In this document: positions 1 to 7,229 of the stretch, piece by piece
Layout: each line of letters opens with the position of its first letter
Numbering within the stretch: the first letter of the stretch is position 1
Source: CAYFSC01 sp964345695
GTDB taxonomy: Bacteria > Bacteroidota > Rhodothermia > Rhodothermales > Salinibacteraceae
DNA length: 10,214 nt
NCBI GenBank assembly: GCA_964345695.1
Contig: CAYFSC010000115.1
Location: 1 to 10,214, forward strand
Direction of reading: 5' to 3'
Program-made: the position numbers and the translations under genes
The notes under the pieces: model-generated
Seen by the model: the letters and a program-made list of their open reading frames with translations, nothing else
The model's database searches: none
What the model was told of the DNA's origin: nothing

Positions 1-43
1 CGACGTGAACGTCACCCCGTGGCGACCCAAACGTTCCGCGTCG

Positions 44-2950
44 TCACGGCTCGCGCAGTGCCTCCCACAGCAGTTCGGCAGGATGGCGCGCGCGGCGTCC
101 GGTGACATCTTTGATTTGGGAGCGGCACGAGAAGCCGGTCGCGGCGATGGCCGTGTCGCCATTCGTGGCGCGCACCGCCGGGGCGAGACGCAGCTCCGCC
201 ATTTGCTTCGACACGTCGAGGTGCTCGGCCTCGTAGCCGAACGCGCCCGCCATCCCGCAGCAGCCCGCGTCGATGGCGTTGACCGCGTAGCCCGGCAGCG
301 ACAGCGCCTGCTCGGTGTCGGACGTGCCGTCGAGTGCCTTCTGGTGGCAGTGGCCGTGGAAAAGCACATCGTGCGTGCCGTTCGTGCGCCAGGCGGTATC
401 GTCGAGGCCGCCGTCGGAGGCGCGCCGGGCCACGTAATCGCTGAACGTCATCGCCTGTTCGGCCACGGCCTCCGCCCGCGGCTCGCCTGGAAGCAGGTCG
501 AGGAACTCGTCGCGAAGCGTCAGGATGCAGCTCGGCTCGACCCCCACGATGGGGAGGCCCTGCTCGGCGTACGGGTACAGCGCCTCGACGGTGCGACGGG
601 CTTGCTTCTGGGCCTCGTCAATGTCGCCCTTCGAGAGGTAGGTGCGCCCGCAGCAGACCTTCGCCTGCGGAACCTCCACGGCGTGCCCGGTCGCACGCAG
701 CACCTGCGCGGCGGCCTGCAATGGCGGCGGCGTGTGGTAGGTGTTAAAGGTGTCAGCGAAGAGGACGACGCGCGGTCCCTCAGCGTCCCACGCCTGCTCG
801 CGGAACCACTGGCGGAACGTCTGCCGCGCGAACGGGGGCACGTCGCGCTCGGCGCTGACGCCGATCAGCGTCTCGCCCATCGCGCGCAGCAGGGACTGCT
901 CGCTCAGCCGGTTCACGAGCGACGCCAGCGGCGTTCCACTGATGAGCCGTGCCAGCTTGGGCTGATTGGCAAAAAGACGCGTGCGGAGCGGCATCGAGTG
1001 GTCCTGCCAGTACTGATTCAGCCACTCCGTTTTCATCTTGGCCATGTCCACGTTCGACGGGCACTCCGTCTTGCACGCCTTGCACTGAATGCAGAGGTCC
1101 ATGACGTCGTGCATGCGGTCGCTCGTCATGGCCTCGGTATCGAGGCCGCCCGAAAGCGCCATGCGGAGCGCGTTGGCTCGGCCGCGGGTCGAGTCCTCCT
1201 CCTCACGGGTGGCCATGAAGCTCGGGCACATCGTGCCGCTGTCGAGCTTGCGGCAGGCGCCGTTGCCATTGCACTTCTCGATGGCCGCTGCGAAGCCGCC
1301 TTCCTCCGACCAGTCGAGCTCGGTGCGGAACGGCCGCGTCTGGTACTCCGGCCCCATCCGCAGATGATCGGTCATGGACGGCGCATCGACGATCTTGCCC
1401 GGGTTGAGGACGTTTTGCGGATCGAAGATCTGCTTCGTCTCGCGGCACAGGGCGTACAGGTCGTCGCCCAGAATCTCCGGATTCGCCCAGCCGCGCACAA
1501 TGCCGTCGCCGTGCTCCGACGACACGACGCCGCTGTACTTCTTAACGAGGTCGAGCGAGGTCTCCGCGATCTCGCGCATGGTGCGCACACCCGCCGGGTC
1601 CGTGGTGTTGACGAACGGCCGCACGTGGAGTGTCCCGGCGGAGGCGTGCGCGTAATAGGCGGCGCGCGTGTCCGTCTCGTCAATGAACGCGGCGAGTTCT
1701 TGGATGTAATCGGCCAGGTTCTCCACGGGCACCGACGCGTCTTCGATGAACGCCCACGGCTTGTACTCGCCGTCCACGCCCATAATCAGGCCGAGCCCTT
1801 CCTTGCGGATCGACCACACGTTCTTGATGGCGTCCGGATTGGTGACGCGCACGACGGAGAAGCCCCGCTCGGAGTCGCTCAGCGCTGCGTCCAGCTCATT
1901 GAGCTTGGCCTGCAGCTCTGCATCGGTATCGCCGAAGTACTCGGTGATGAGCGCGCCGCCCGGGTCGCCTTCGATAAACGTGAGTCGCTCGGCGAAGCCC
2001 GGCGTGTTGCGGGTGCGCTCGATGACGACGCCGTCCAGCAACTCGACGGCGGCGGGGTCCGTCTCCAGCACCGTCGTTACGGCGCGGAGGGCGTCGTCGC
2101 GCGTTTCGAAGTGGGCGATGCCGAGGGCCGTACGCGCCGGTTTCTCCACGAGGTCGAGCGTGATCTCGGTGGCGACGGCGAGCGTGCCTTCGCTGCCACA
2201 CAGAAGCCGGGCAAGGTTGCGCTCGTCCTCCAGCAGGGCTTCGAGGCGGTACCCGTTGTTGCGCCGCCAGTGGGAGGGCGTGTCTTCCTCGATGACGTCG
2301 CGCCCGCCGTTGGCGAGCATGGCTTCGAGGCCGCGGTAGATGTTGCCCTCCAGCCCTTCGGCGCGCATCTTCTGCTGCCAGCCGCCGTGGTCGAGCGGCC
2401 CGAAGGCAACCGGTGAGCCGTCCGCCAGAAATCCTTCGACGCGGCGGACGTGGTGGATGAAGGTGCCGTACCGGATGGAGTGGGTGCCGGTCGAGTTGTT
2501 GGCGAGCATGCCGCCAAGGGTTGCGCGGCTGCTGCTGGCGGGATCGGGCCCCACCATGAGGCCGTGCTCGGCGGCCGCCGCGTTCAGGACATCGAGCGTG
2601 ACGCCCGCCTCCACCGTGGCCGTCTGCGCCTCCGGGTCGATGTCGAGAACGGCGTTGAGGTGCTTCGTGAAGTCGATGACCAGCGCGGCGTTGACGCCCT
2701 GCCCGGCCAGCGAGGAGCCGCCGCCGCGCGGCAGCACGGGCACGTTCTGCTCGGCCGCCACCGCCAGCGCCGCCTGCACGTCGCCGGCGTGCCTCGGGAC
2801 CAGCACGGCGATGGGCTCCATTGCGTACATGCTGGCGTCCGTTGCGTAGAGCGCGCGGGACATGTCGTCGGTGCGCAGGTCGCCGTCAACGCGCGGCGCC
2901 AGAGCATCTCGCAGTGCCTGGTGGGGATGGGACGAAACAGCCGGGGCCAT
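44..2950 (-). CDS. FAD-binding and (Fe-S)-binding 2-hydroxyacid dehydrogenase (YdiJ/GlcD-GlcF fusion type)
   Basis: 968 residues, predicted cytoplasmic or membrane-associated. It likely oxidises a D-2-hydroxyacid (D-lactate, glycolate or D-2-hydroxyglutarate class) through FAD and passes electrons through Fe-S clusters to a carrier or quinone. Seen in the sequence: an FAD-binding PCMH-type domain at about 40-270 with PRGGGSSLAGQG at 74-85, DPASSSRATLGG at 136-147 and CGSEGTLA at 251-258; an FAD-oxidase C-terminal domain at about 270-525 with the SSEHGDG motif at 477-483 and FDPQNVLNPGK at 509-519. Next comes a ferredoxin-like region with C560, C566 and C575-P, then C620-x2-C623-x2-C626-x3-C630-P. 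Two CCG-type domains follow, with CCG at 766-768, HCHQ at 867-870 and CCG at 897-899. The length fits E. coli YdiJ (about 1,000 residues), where GlcD-like and GlcF-like parts are fused. All key motifs are intact, so the gene looks functional. The ATG at 2950 is the first sensible start; no Shine-Dalgarno is visible. The exact substrate cannot be read from the sequence. Confidence 0.95.
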   Translation of the reverse strand: MAPAVSSHPHQALRDALAPRVDGDLRTDDMSRALYATDASMYAMEPIAVLVPRHAGDVQAALAVAAEQNVPVLPRGGGSSLAGQGVNAALVIDFTKHLNAVLDIDPEAQTATVEAGVTLDVLNAAAAEHGLMVGPDPASSSRATLGGMLANNSTGTHSIRYGTFIHHVRRVEGFLADGSPVAFGPLDHGGWQQKMRAEGLEGNIYRGLEAMLANGGRDVIEEDTPSHWRRNNGYRLEALLEDERNLARLLCGSEGTLAVATEITLDLVEKPARTALGIAHFETRDDALRAVTTVLETDPAAVELLDGVVIERTRNTPGFAERLTFIEGDPGGALITEYFGDTDAELQAKLNELDAALSDSERGFSVVRVTNPDAIKNVWSIRKEGLGLIMGVDGEYKPWAFIEDASVPVENLADYIQELAAFIDETDTRAAYYAHASAGTLHVRPFVNTTDPAGVRTMREIAETSLDLVKKYSGVVSSEHGDGIVRGWANPEILGDDLYALCRETKQIFDPQNVLNPGKIVDAPSMTDHLRMGPEYQTRPFRTELDWSEEGGFAAAIEKCNGNGACRKLDSGTMCPSFMATREEEDSTRGRANALRMALSGGLDTEAMTSDRMHDVMDLCIQCKACKTECPSNVDMAKMKTEWLNQYWQDHSMPLRTRLFANQPKLARLISGTPLASLVNRLSEQSLLRAMGETLIGVSAERDVPPFARQTFRQWFREQAWDAEGPRVVLFADTFNTYHTPPPLQAAAQVLRATGHAVEVPQAKVCCGRTYLSKGDIDEAQKQARRTVEALYPYAEQGLPIVGVEPSCILTLRDEFLDLLPGEPRAEAVAEQAMTFSDYVARRASDGGLDDTAWRTNGTHDVLFHGHCHQKALDGTSDTEQALSLPGYAVNAIDAGCCGMAGAFGYEAEHLDVSKQMAELRLAPAVRATNGDTAIAATGFSCRSQIKDVTGRRARHPAELLWEALREP

Positions 2951-3020
2951 GAGGAAGCGAATCTAGCGTAGAAGTTCGGGCACTCGTCGATCCTCAGAGA
3001 ACGCGACTGGCATGGCTTTT

Positions 3021-3073
3021 TGACCAGCGCCCTGCGACCGATGCACCAGCATCTACTGACCAACGCCCCTCGC
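3021..3073. repeat. imperfect direct repeat flanking a small hairpin, upstream of the dehydrogenase gene
   Basis: TGACCAGCGCCCTGCGA at 3021-3037 and TGACCAACGCCCCTCGC at 3057-3073 are near copies, 36 bp start to start. Between them GATGC-ACCA-GCATC (3040-3053) forms a perfect 5-bp inverted repeat. The block sits 71-123 bp before the ATG of the minus-strand dehydrogenase and just after the hydrolase stop. This suits a regulator site, but no known operator is recognised and the similarity may be chance. Confidence 0.3.
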
Positions 3074-3101
3074 TGTTTGACCCCAGCCTGTGCGCGAATC
3101 G

Positions 3102-4520
3102 TTACTTTTCTGCTTCCCGGCTACGGACCCACTCCGCGATGGCTTCCATGGCTTCTGGGGCCATCGTCGTCTCGATCTGCCGGTACTCGCCGGGGAGGCC
3201 GGTGTCGGCAGGTTGCATGAGATGGTTCAGGCCTCCCAGCTCCTTGACCGTCACATCCGGGCTGTCGCTGGCCTGCAGGGCCGAGCGCACGGGCTCCAGG
3301 TTCTGCGCAGGCGGCACCTGCAGGTCTTTGCTGCCGAACAGCGCGAGCACCGGCACGTCGACATTCCGATACATCGGCGCGGGGTCGTACGTGGCAAAGT
3401 AGCGGAACCAGGGCGAGGTGTAGCCCTGCACGAGCGACTGCGCGGTCGACGAGGACCCGCCCGCATTCTGCACGATGCGCTGGAGGCGGCGGGCAATCGT
3501 GGCGGAGTCGGCCTCGGGCGTGATGGCCTCCATCAGGCGCGACCGAAACGACCGGATGCTGTCCAGCGCCGCGGGATCGGCGCCCTGCGCTTCCGCCATG
3601 CGGACGGTCTGCTCCACCACGATCTCGCTCCCCGGAACGCCCGCCGGCGCCACCAGCACGAGGAAATCCACCTCATCGTACCGGTTGCCCACCATGGGCG
3701 CGATCCATCCGCCCTCGCTGTGGCCGTACACGCCAATGCGATCACGGTCGACCTCCGGCCGGTTTGCCAGCAGATCGACGGCGGACTCCGCGTCGCGCGC
3801 GATGGTTTCGGTCGTGAGGCTGTCTCGCGATCCCGTGGATTCGCCCACGCCACGCTCGTCAAACCGGAGCACCGCGATGCCCTGCCGCGTCAGATAATCG
3901 GCCAGGACGAGGAACAGCTTGTGCCCCATCACCTCGGCGTCGCGGTTCTGCGGCCCGGAGCCCGAGACGAGCACCACGCCCGGATGCGGTCCCTCGCCCT
4001 CGGGGATCGACAGCGTCCCGGCCAGCGTCACGTCGTCCTGCACGTTGCGAAAGGTGATGTCCGTCGTCGTGTACGGAAACGGCGGCTCCGGCTCCTGCGG
4101 ACGCTCCGGGGACTCCACCTCGGCACCCTCCGACACCTGCTCCAGCGTGATCGGAAACGAGCGCCCGCCCTGCGACCAGGCGCCCTCGATCTGCGTTCCG
4201 TTGGCCTGAATCCTGCCGTCGAATTGTCCGGCGATGGAGGCCACTTCGATCGTCAGGGAATCGTCCGTCACTCGAAGACCGCTCGTTGGGATTCCTCGTG
4301 CGCCCTGGTCGGGACTGTCCATCGTGGCCGTCAGGGAGTCGCCCTTCTCCTGGATGTGGAAGACGAGCCGCAGTTGCATGCCCTGCACGCTCAAGGTGTC
4401 TTGCCACGTGCCCGTCACGTCGGGTCGGTCTTGCGCGATTGCCGCGGGCACGAGCAGAACCGCGGCGAGGAGAGCGGCAACCGATGTTTGGAGGGACCTG
4501 CGCAGAGAGGAGGCAATCAT
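3102..4520 (-). CDS. secreted alpha/beta hydrolase (serine esterase/peptidase S33-like)
   Basis: 472 residues. The N-terminus has arginines at 7-8, a hydrophobic stretch at about 13-27 and an AIA-Q cleavage site near 29/30, a Sec signal peptide, so the enzyme probably acts in the periplasm or outside. Residues about 35-128 form a beta-rich N-terminal region with repeated short strands (GTWQDTL, IEGAWSQGG). An acidic, proline-rich linker follows at 132-150, then an alpha/beta hydrolase fold at about 160-468. The catalytic triad is visible: nucleophile S268 in GHSEGG, acid D399 in FGSKD, and base H433 in GGLNH. SGSGPQNRD at 186-194 is the usual oxyanion-side loop, and FDERGVGES at 220-228 is typical of this family. 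Substrate unknown; an ester or peptide is likely. The ATG at 4520 begins exactly at the signal peptide. The gene is alone between gaps of 151 and 152 bp, with its own candidate promoter. Confidence 0.92.
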   Translation of the reverse strand: MIASSLRRSLQTSVAALLAAVLLVPAAIAQDRPDVTGTWQDTLSVQGMQLRLVFHIQEKGDSLTATMDSPDQGARGIPTSGLRVTDDSLTIEVASIAGQFDGRIQANGTQIEGAWSQGGRSFPITLEQVSEGAEVESPERPQEPEPPFPYTTTDITFRNVQDDVTLAGTLSIPEGEGPHPGVVLVSGSGPQNRDAEVMGHKLFLVLADYLTRQGIAVLRFDERGVGESTGSRDSLTTETIARDAESAVDLLANRPEVDRDRIGVYGHSEGGWIAPMVGNRYDEVDFLVLVAPAGVPGSEIVVEQTVRMAEAQGADPAALDSIRSFRSRLMEAITPEADSATIARRLQRIVQNAGGSSSTAQSLVQGYTSPWFRYFATYDPAPMYRNVDVPVLALFGSKDLQVPPAQNLEPVRSALQASDSPDVTVKELGGLNHLMQPADTGLPGEYRQIETTMAPEAMEAIAEWVRSREAEK

Positions 4521-4542
4521 GAGGACGCGGGGCTCAGATGAA

Positions 4543-4578
4543 AGGGCACAAGACGATCAGAGGGCACAAGACGACCAC
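4543..4578. repeat. 18-bp tandem repeat (two copies) in the hydrolase leader
   Basis: Two adjacent 18-bp units, 4543-4560 and 4561-4578, match at 16 of 18 positions and share the perfect 14-bp core AGGGCACAAGACGA. They lie 23-58 bp upstream of the minus-strand hydrolase ATG, between it and a TATAAT box, so they would fall in the 5' leader. They could be binding sites for a regulator or a slippage product; no known operator is recognised. Confidence 0.85.
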
Positions 4579-4597
4579 GGAAAGCAAGATCTCCATG

Positions 4598-4612
4598 GCA
4601 TTATACGAATGC
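4598..4612 (-). promoter_or_regulatory. candidate -10 element inside a palindrome, for the alpha/beta hydrolase
   Basis: Read on the minus strand, 4605-4600 is a perfect TATAAT in otherwise GC-rich DNA. It lies inside a perfect inverted repeat, GCATT-ATACG-AATGC (4598-4612 on the plus strand). Transcription would start near 4593, giving a leader of about 70 nt that includes the 18-bp repeats. No good -35 hexamer is seen 16-18 bp upstream, and the Bacteroidota-type TAnnTTTG element is not matched. The assignment is therefore tentative. Confidence 0.4.
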
Positions 4613-4672
4613 ACGGGCCCTCCATGTTACGGTCGGCTACGATGCCGGTCGGCGGTCCGCCGTCTTCCCGCG

Positions 4673-6067
4673 TCACACCGTCAGCACCTCCCCCCCGGCG
4701 GGAACGTGGACCTCGATCTCGGGATGGAACGTGCGGATGTTTTCTGCCATCCAGGCGCGGGCCTCGGTCTCACCGTGCACGAGAATCACCTGCTCCGGAT
4801 CCATGCGATCGACGAGCGTGAGCAGGTCGCGGCGGTCGGAGTGCCCCGTAAACCGGAAGCTCTCGACGGTGCAATGCACGGGCTGCGGCCCCTCGCCGTC
4901 GGCCAGCATCACGCCCGATCCCGGCCCCTGCGCGGCGGCCACCTGCAGACGATGCGCCGGCGTGCCTTCCTTGACGTAGCCGACAAGCAGAATGGCGTTG
5001 TTCTCGTTCTCCACCATCTGCCGCGCCAGGATGTTGGACAGCGTGGGTTCGAACATCATGCCGCTGCTCACGACACAGATCGTGGGCCCCTCGAAGGCCT
5101 CCCGCTTTCCCTCGCGGCTCCGGGGCACGCGGCGCTGATCGACATCGAACACCCGAAACTCGGGATCAAGCCGCGGGGTGGTTTCGCGGGTCTGATCGTA
5201 GAGGTTGGCGATGGCCCGCATCGAACCCGCGGTGTAGATGGGCACGTCGTCCGGGATGGCGCCCTGCTTCTTGAGGCCATCAAGCAACGCCAAGGTTTCC
5301 TGGGCCCGGCCCATCACGAAGACGGGGATCAGGGCGGTCCCGCCCTGTGCAAGGGTCTCCTGCAGCACGGCCGCAAACTTCTCGGTTTCCTCCGCACGAC
5401 TCGTCTGGGCGGCCTCTTCGTCGGCCCCGAGGGTCGACTCCAGGATGAGCACGTCGGTCGCGTCCGGGTACTCGCCGCCGGGAAGGATGGACTGCGGCTG
5501 CAGATTGGTGTCGCTCGTGTAGAAGACGCGCCGCTGGGTGCCGTTTTCCTCGAAGGAAAGTTCAGCCCCGACCGAGCCAAGGATGTGCCCGGCCGGATAG
5601 AACTGCGCCGAGACGTCGTGTCCGTGGCCCGAGCGGGTCACGTCAAATGGGGTGCCGAGTTCATGTGTGAGGTAAATATGACTCGCAAAGCCGAGATCGT
5701 CCTCTGTGAAGAGCGGCTGCGCGTCGGTTGTCCCCTCCTCCAGCTTGCGCTTCTGGAGCCGCGCCGACGCCGGCAGGAGAAACTCGACGAGCCGCTTCGT
5801 CGCGCTGCTCATGTGCGCCAGCACGTGCGGAAACTCGCGCAGCAGTACCGGGAGCGCCCCGATGTGGTCGTGATGCGCATGAGTGACGAGCGCGTGGTCG
5901 ACGTACCGCTCCGGCGCGTCGTGGATCAGATCGAACCGTGGCAGCGACGCCTTTCCTTCGTGGCGCGGGTCGACACCGGCGTCCAGCACAATGCCTGTGC
6001 CCCGGATGTCGAGGAAGTGACAGCTTGCTGCGACGTCTTCCGTGTCGCCCAGGGCGATAAAGTCCAT
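4673..6067 (-). CDS. beta-CASP metallo-beta-lactamase-fold RNA nuclease (CPSF73/YSH1-like)
   Basis: 464 residues, no signal peptide, cytoplasmic. It is probably a zinc-dependent endo- and/or 5'-exonuclease acting on RNA. Numbering from the ATG at 6067, the metal site is complete: H63-x-H65-x-D67-H68 in THAHHDH, H160 in PAGHILGS, D186 in YTSDTN and H431 in VHGE. The beta-CASP insertion is marked by ESTLG (210-214), VMGRAQE (251-257) and SSGMM (334-338), and the RNA-specificity motif by GHSD with H409. The length is near that of compact bacterial and archaeal COG1236 proteins and shorter than RNase J (about 550), whose C-terminal domain is absent. A TTG at 6085 would add six residues (MQPASH); I prefer the ATG because family members begin at this point and neither start has a ribosome binding site. 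The nearest gene on this strand is 152 bp away. A GC-rich inverted repeat at 4650-4662 follows the stop but has no T-tract. Confidence 0.92.
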   Translation of the reverse strand: MDFIALGDTEDVAASCHFLDIRGTGIVLDAGVDPRHEGKASLPRFDLIHDAPERYVDHALVTHAHHDHIGALPVLLREFPHVLAHMSSATKRLVEFLLPASARLQKRKLEEGTTDAQPLFTEDDLGFASHIYLTHELGTPFDVTRSGHGHDVSAQFYPAGHILGSVGAELSFEENGTQRRVFYTSDTNLQPQSILPGGEYPDATDVLILESTLGADEEAAQTSRAEETEKFAAVLQETLAQGGTALIPVFVMGRAQETLALLDGLKKQGAIPDDVPIYTAGSMRAIANLYDQTRETTPRLDPEFRVFDVDQRRVPRSREGKREAFEGPTICVVSSGMMFEPTLSNILARQMVENENNAILLVGYVKEGTPAHRLQVAAAQGPGSGVMLADGEGPQPVHCTVESFRFTGHSDRRDLLTLVDRMDPEQVILVHGETEARAWMAENIRTFHPEIEVHVPAGGEVLTV

Positions 6068-6474
6068 ATGGGAGGCGGGCTGCAATTGGGGAGAGTGAGG
6101 GTGCGCGAAGGAGCCGGACCGTTACCGGGCGTGCAGACTCTTACTGTGCGGGCTGGAAGCCCTCCGCACGCACTGGCCTCGGCCCGGAAGGCATCCGCTC
6201 GTGAGGAGAGGTCGGCAACCGCCGGATCCGACGCATTGTTTCCGGAGCGGCGGCGCGGCGCGGCGACAGACTCGGGCACGCAAGCGCCCCGTCCGTCGCT
6301 GTCCCGCTGCCGAATCATCCGCGGAGCGCCCAAGTTCCTGAAACAGCCCCATGACCCTGGCGTCCGACTTCTTCTATGCGGTCCCGTACACCGTTGCGCA
6401 TCGTTGCATCGTACCGCGCATCGTACCGCAGCACCGGATTCGTCCGCCTCCCTGCTTCTTGCTTGCGTTTGCCC
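6068..6474. other. divergent intergenic region
   Basis: About 400 bp between the leftward nuclease gene and the rightward small membrane-protein gene, so it must hold the promoters of both. I find no convincing coding region: the reading frames that cross it are arginine- and proline-rich and run out of antisense frames of the neighbours. Visible structure is limited to a GC-rich CGGCG triplication near 6250-6265 and the 12-bp tandem repeat listed separately. No clear sigma-70 or TAnnTTTG promoter can be assigned by eye. Confidence 0.6.
6398..6429. repeat. 12-bp tandem repeat GCATCGTACCGC, two copies plus a partial copy
   Basis: GCATCGTACCGC occurs at 6406-6417 and again, directly abutting and identical, at 6418-6429. 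A partial copy, GCATCGT, lies at 6398-6404. The array ends 45 bp before the ATG of the small membrane protein, so it lies in its promoter or leader. The function is unknown. It could be an operator array or a local slippage product. Confidence 0.8.
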
Positions 6475-6633
6475 ATGTCTGAGCACAAGGTGTGGCTCAT
6501 TGCCGCCGGCGTGATCGCCGTGGACCTCGCGCTGTTTATGGTGCCCGTCGTGCCCTTTATCGCCGCATACATTCTGATTGCGCGACCGCCCTGGTTCAGA
6601 CGGTTCATCGACGACGTGTACGATCGCTCTTGA
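6475..6633 (+). CDS. small membrane protein, unknown function
   Basis: 52 residues. After MSEHK there is an almost unbroken hydrophobic stretch, residues 6-37, rich in Ala, Val, Leu, Ile and Phe with a single Asp at 17. It then ends in the charged, aromatic tail PPWFRRFIDDVYDRS. The hydrophobic part is long for one helix; it may be one tilted helix or a tight hairpin broken at PVVP (28-31). I do not recognise a family. The protein-like composition differs sharply from the arginine-rich shadow frames around it, which is the main reason to call it real. An upstream in-frame ATG at 6376 would add a basic segment translated from the 12-bp repeat (ASYRASYR) and is unlikely to be the start. The TGA stop is followed by an open reading frame in the same phase (see the next entry). 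Confidence 0.7.
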   Translation: MSEHKVWLIAAGVIAVDLALFMVPVVPFIAAYILIARPPWFRRFIDDVYDRS

Positions 6634-6726
6634 TGGTGGCGCCCCGACTGGGCCGCCCACGAAACGCTCGGGCGCACCACGGGCCACGATCCGCCCGCGC
6701 AGATCGGAGCGCGCGACACCCTTTCC

Positions 6727-7002
6727 GTGCATCTCTACGGAACCGTGGGGCCAAACGGATGCTACACACTGGCCCGCATCGCGTCGGAGCGCACCGGATC
6801 ACGTCTGACGCTGCGCCCTCTCGTCGCGGACGCCACGGACGAGCGGCGCATGTGCACCATGGCCGTCGTTCCGCTCGACGCGACATACACCGCGGCCCCG
6901 CCGTTCACCGAAGGAACGCTCCGCATTGTCGTGCCGCAGGCGAGTCAGACGAATGTGACGACCACCGTAACAGTGACCGCAGCCTCCACCAATTCCGGCT
7001 GA
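6727..7002 (+). CDS. hypothetical exported-domain protein, probably N-terminally incomplete
   Basis: 91 residues if the GTG at 6727 is used. The composition is protein-like: alternating hydrophobic/polar segments, two cysteines (in NGCYTL and RMCTM) that could form a disulfide, and a Thr/Val-rich end (VTTTVTVTA), as in beta-sandwich lipoprotein domains. The frame is open back to the stop at 6631-6633, and the translation upstream of the GTG (GHDPPAQIGARDTLSV) also looks like part of the same domain. No ATG, signal peptide or lipobox is present in this frame. The product may therefore start at the GTG, may be a decayed gene that lost its 5' end, or may be joined to the small membrane gene, which has the same phase and is separated only by one TGA. 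I do not recognise the family. It may be a pseudogene. Confidence 0.45.
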   Translation: MHLYGTVGPNGCYTLARIASERTGSRLTLRPLVADATDERRMCTMAVVPLDATYTAAPPFTEGTLRIVVPQASQTNVTTTVTVTAASTNSG

Positions 7003-7229
7003 CGGCCGCCCCGCTTCTGCCCTGCTCCTACGAGGCTGCTCGGCAAAGACCTCACTCGGGACTCTGCATCCCCGCCCAACCGAGTCCGCCGCAGACGACG
7101 CGCTCTAGCGCGCCGCAACCCTCCGCATTCCGTAACGTCTGTCCGGGCAATCTCAGGGTGGGGAACAGATTCGTGGGCGGTCCCTCCGATCTTTAAAGCA
7201 CTATTCCCTCTTGTTCAACGCCTCTCTCC

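Noticed and set aside
5..2416. 803-codon open frame on the plus strand
   Set aside because: It lies antisense to the FAD/Fe-S dehydrogenase, whose motifs are unmistakable. The translation is Arg/His/Val-rich with no domain, a common effect of GC-rich codon use on the opposite strand.
2958..2965. TAGATTCG on the minus strand as a Bacteroidota -7 box (TAnnTTTG)
   Set aside because: One mismatch and no -33 partner. It is only 7 bp from the start codon, which would leave almost no leader.
3090..4541. 483-codon open frame on the plus strand
   Set aside because: Antisense to the alpha/beta hydrolase; Arg/His-rich and without recognisable motifs.
4538..6514. 658-codon open frame on the plus strand
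   Set aside because: Antisense to the beta-CASP nuclease and running into the intergenic region; no protein-like pattern.
7099..7112. CGCGCT-CT-AGCGCG inverted repeat as a terminator
   Set aside because: The loop of two bases is too short and no T-tract follows.
6492..7196. plus-strand frame overlapping the small membrane gene, including an ATG that overlaps its TGA (TGATG at 6631-6635)
   Set aside because: The overlap looks like translational coupling, but the translation is almost only Arg, His, Ala and Ser, and it is out of phase with the protein-like ORF ending at 7002.
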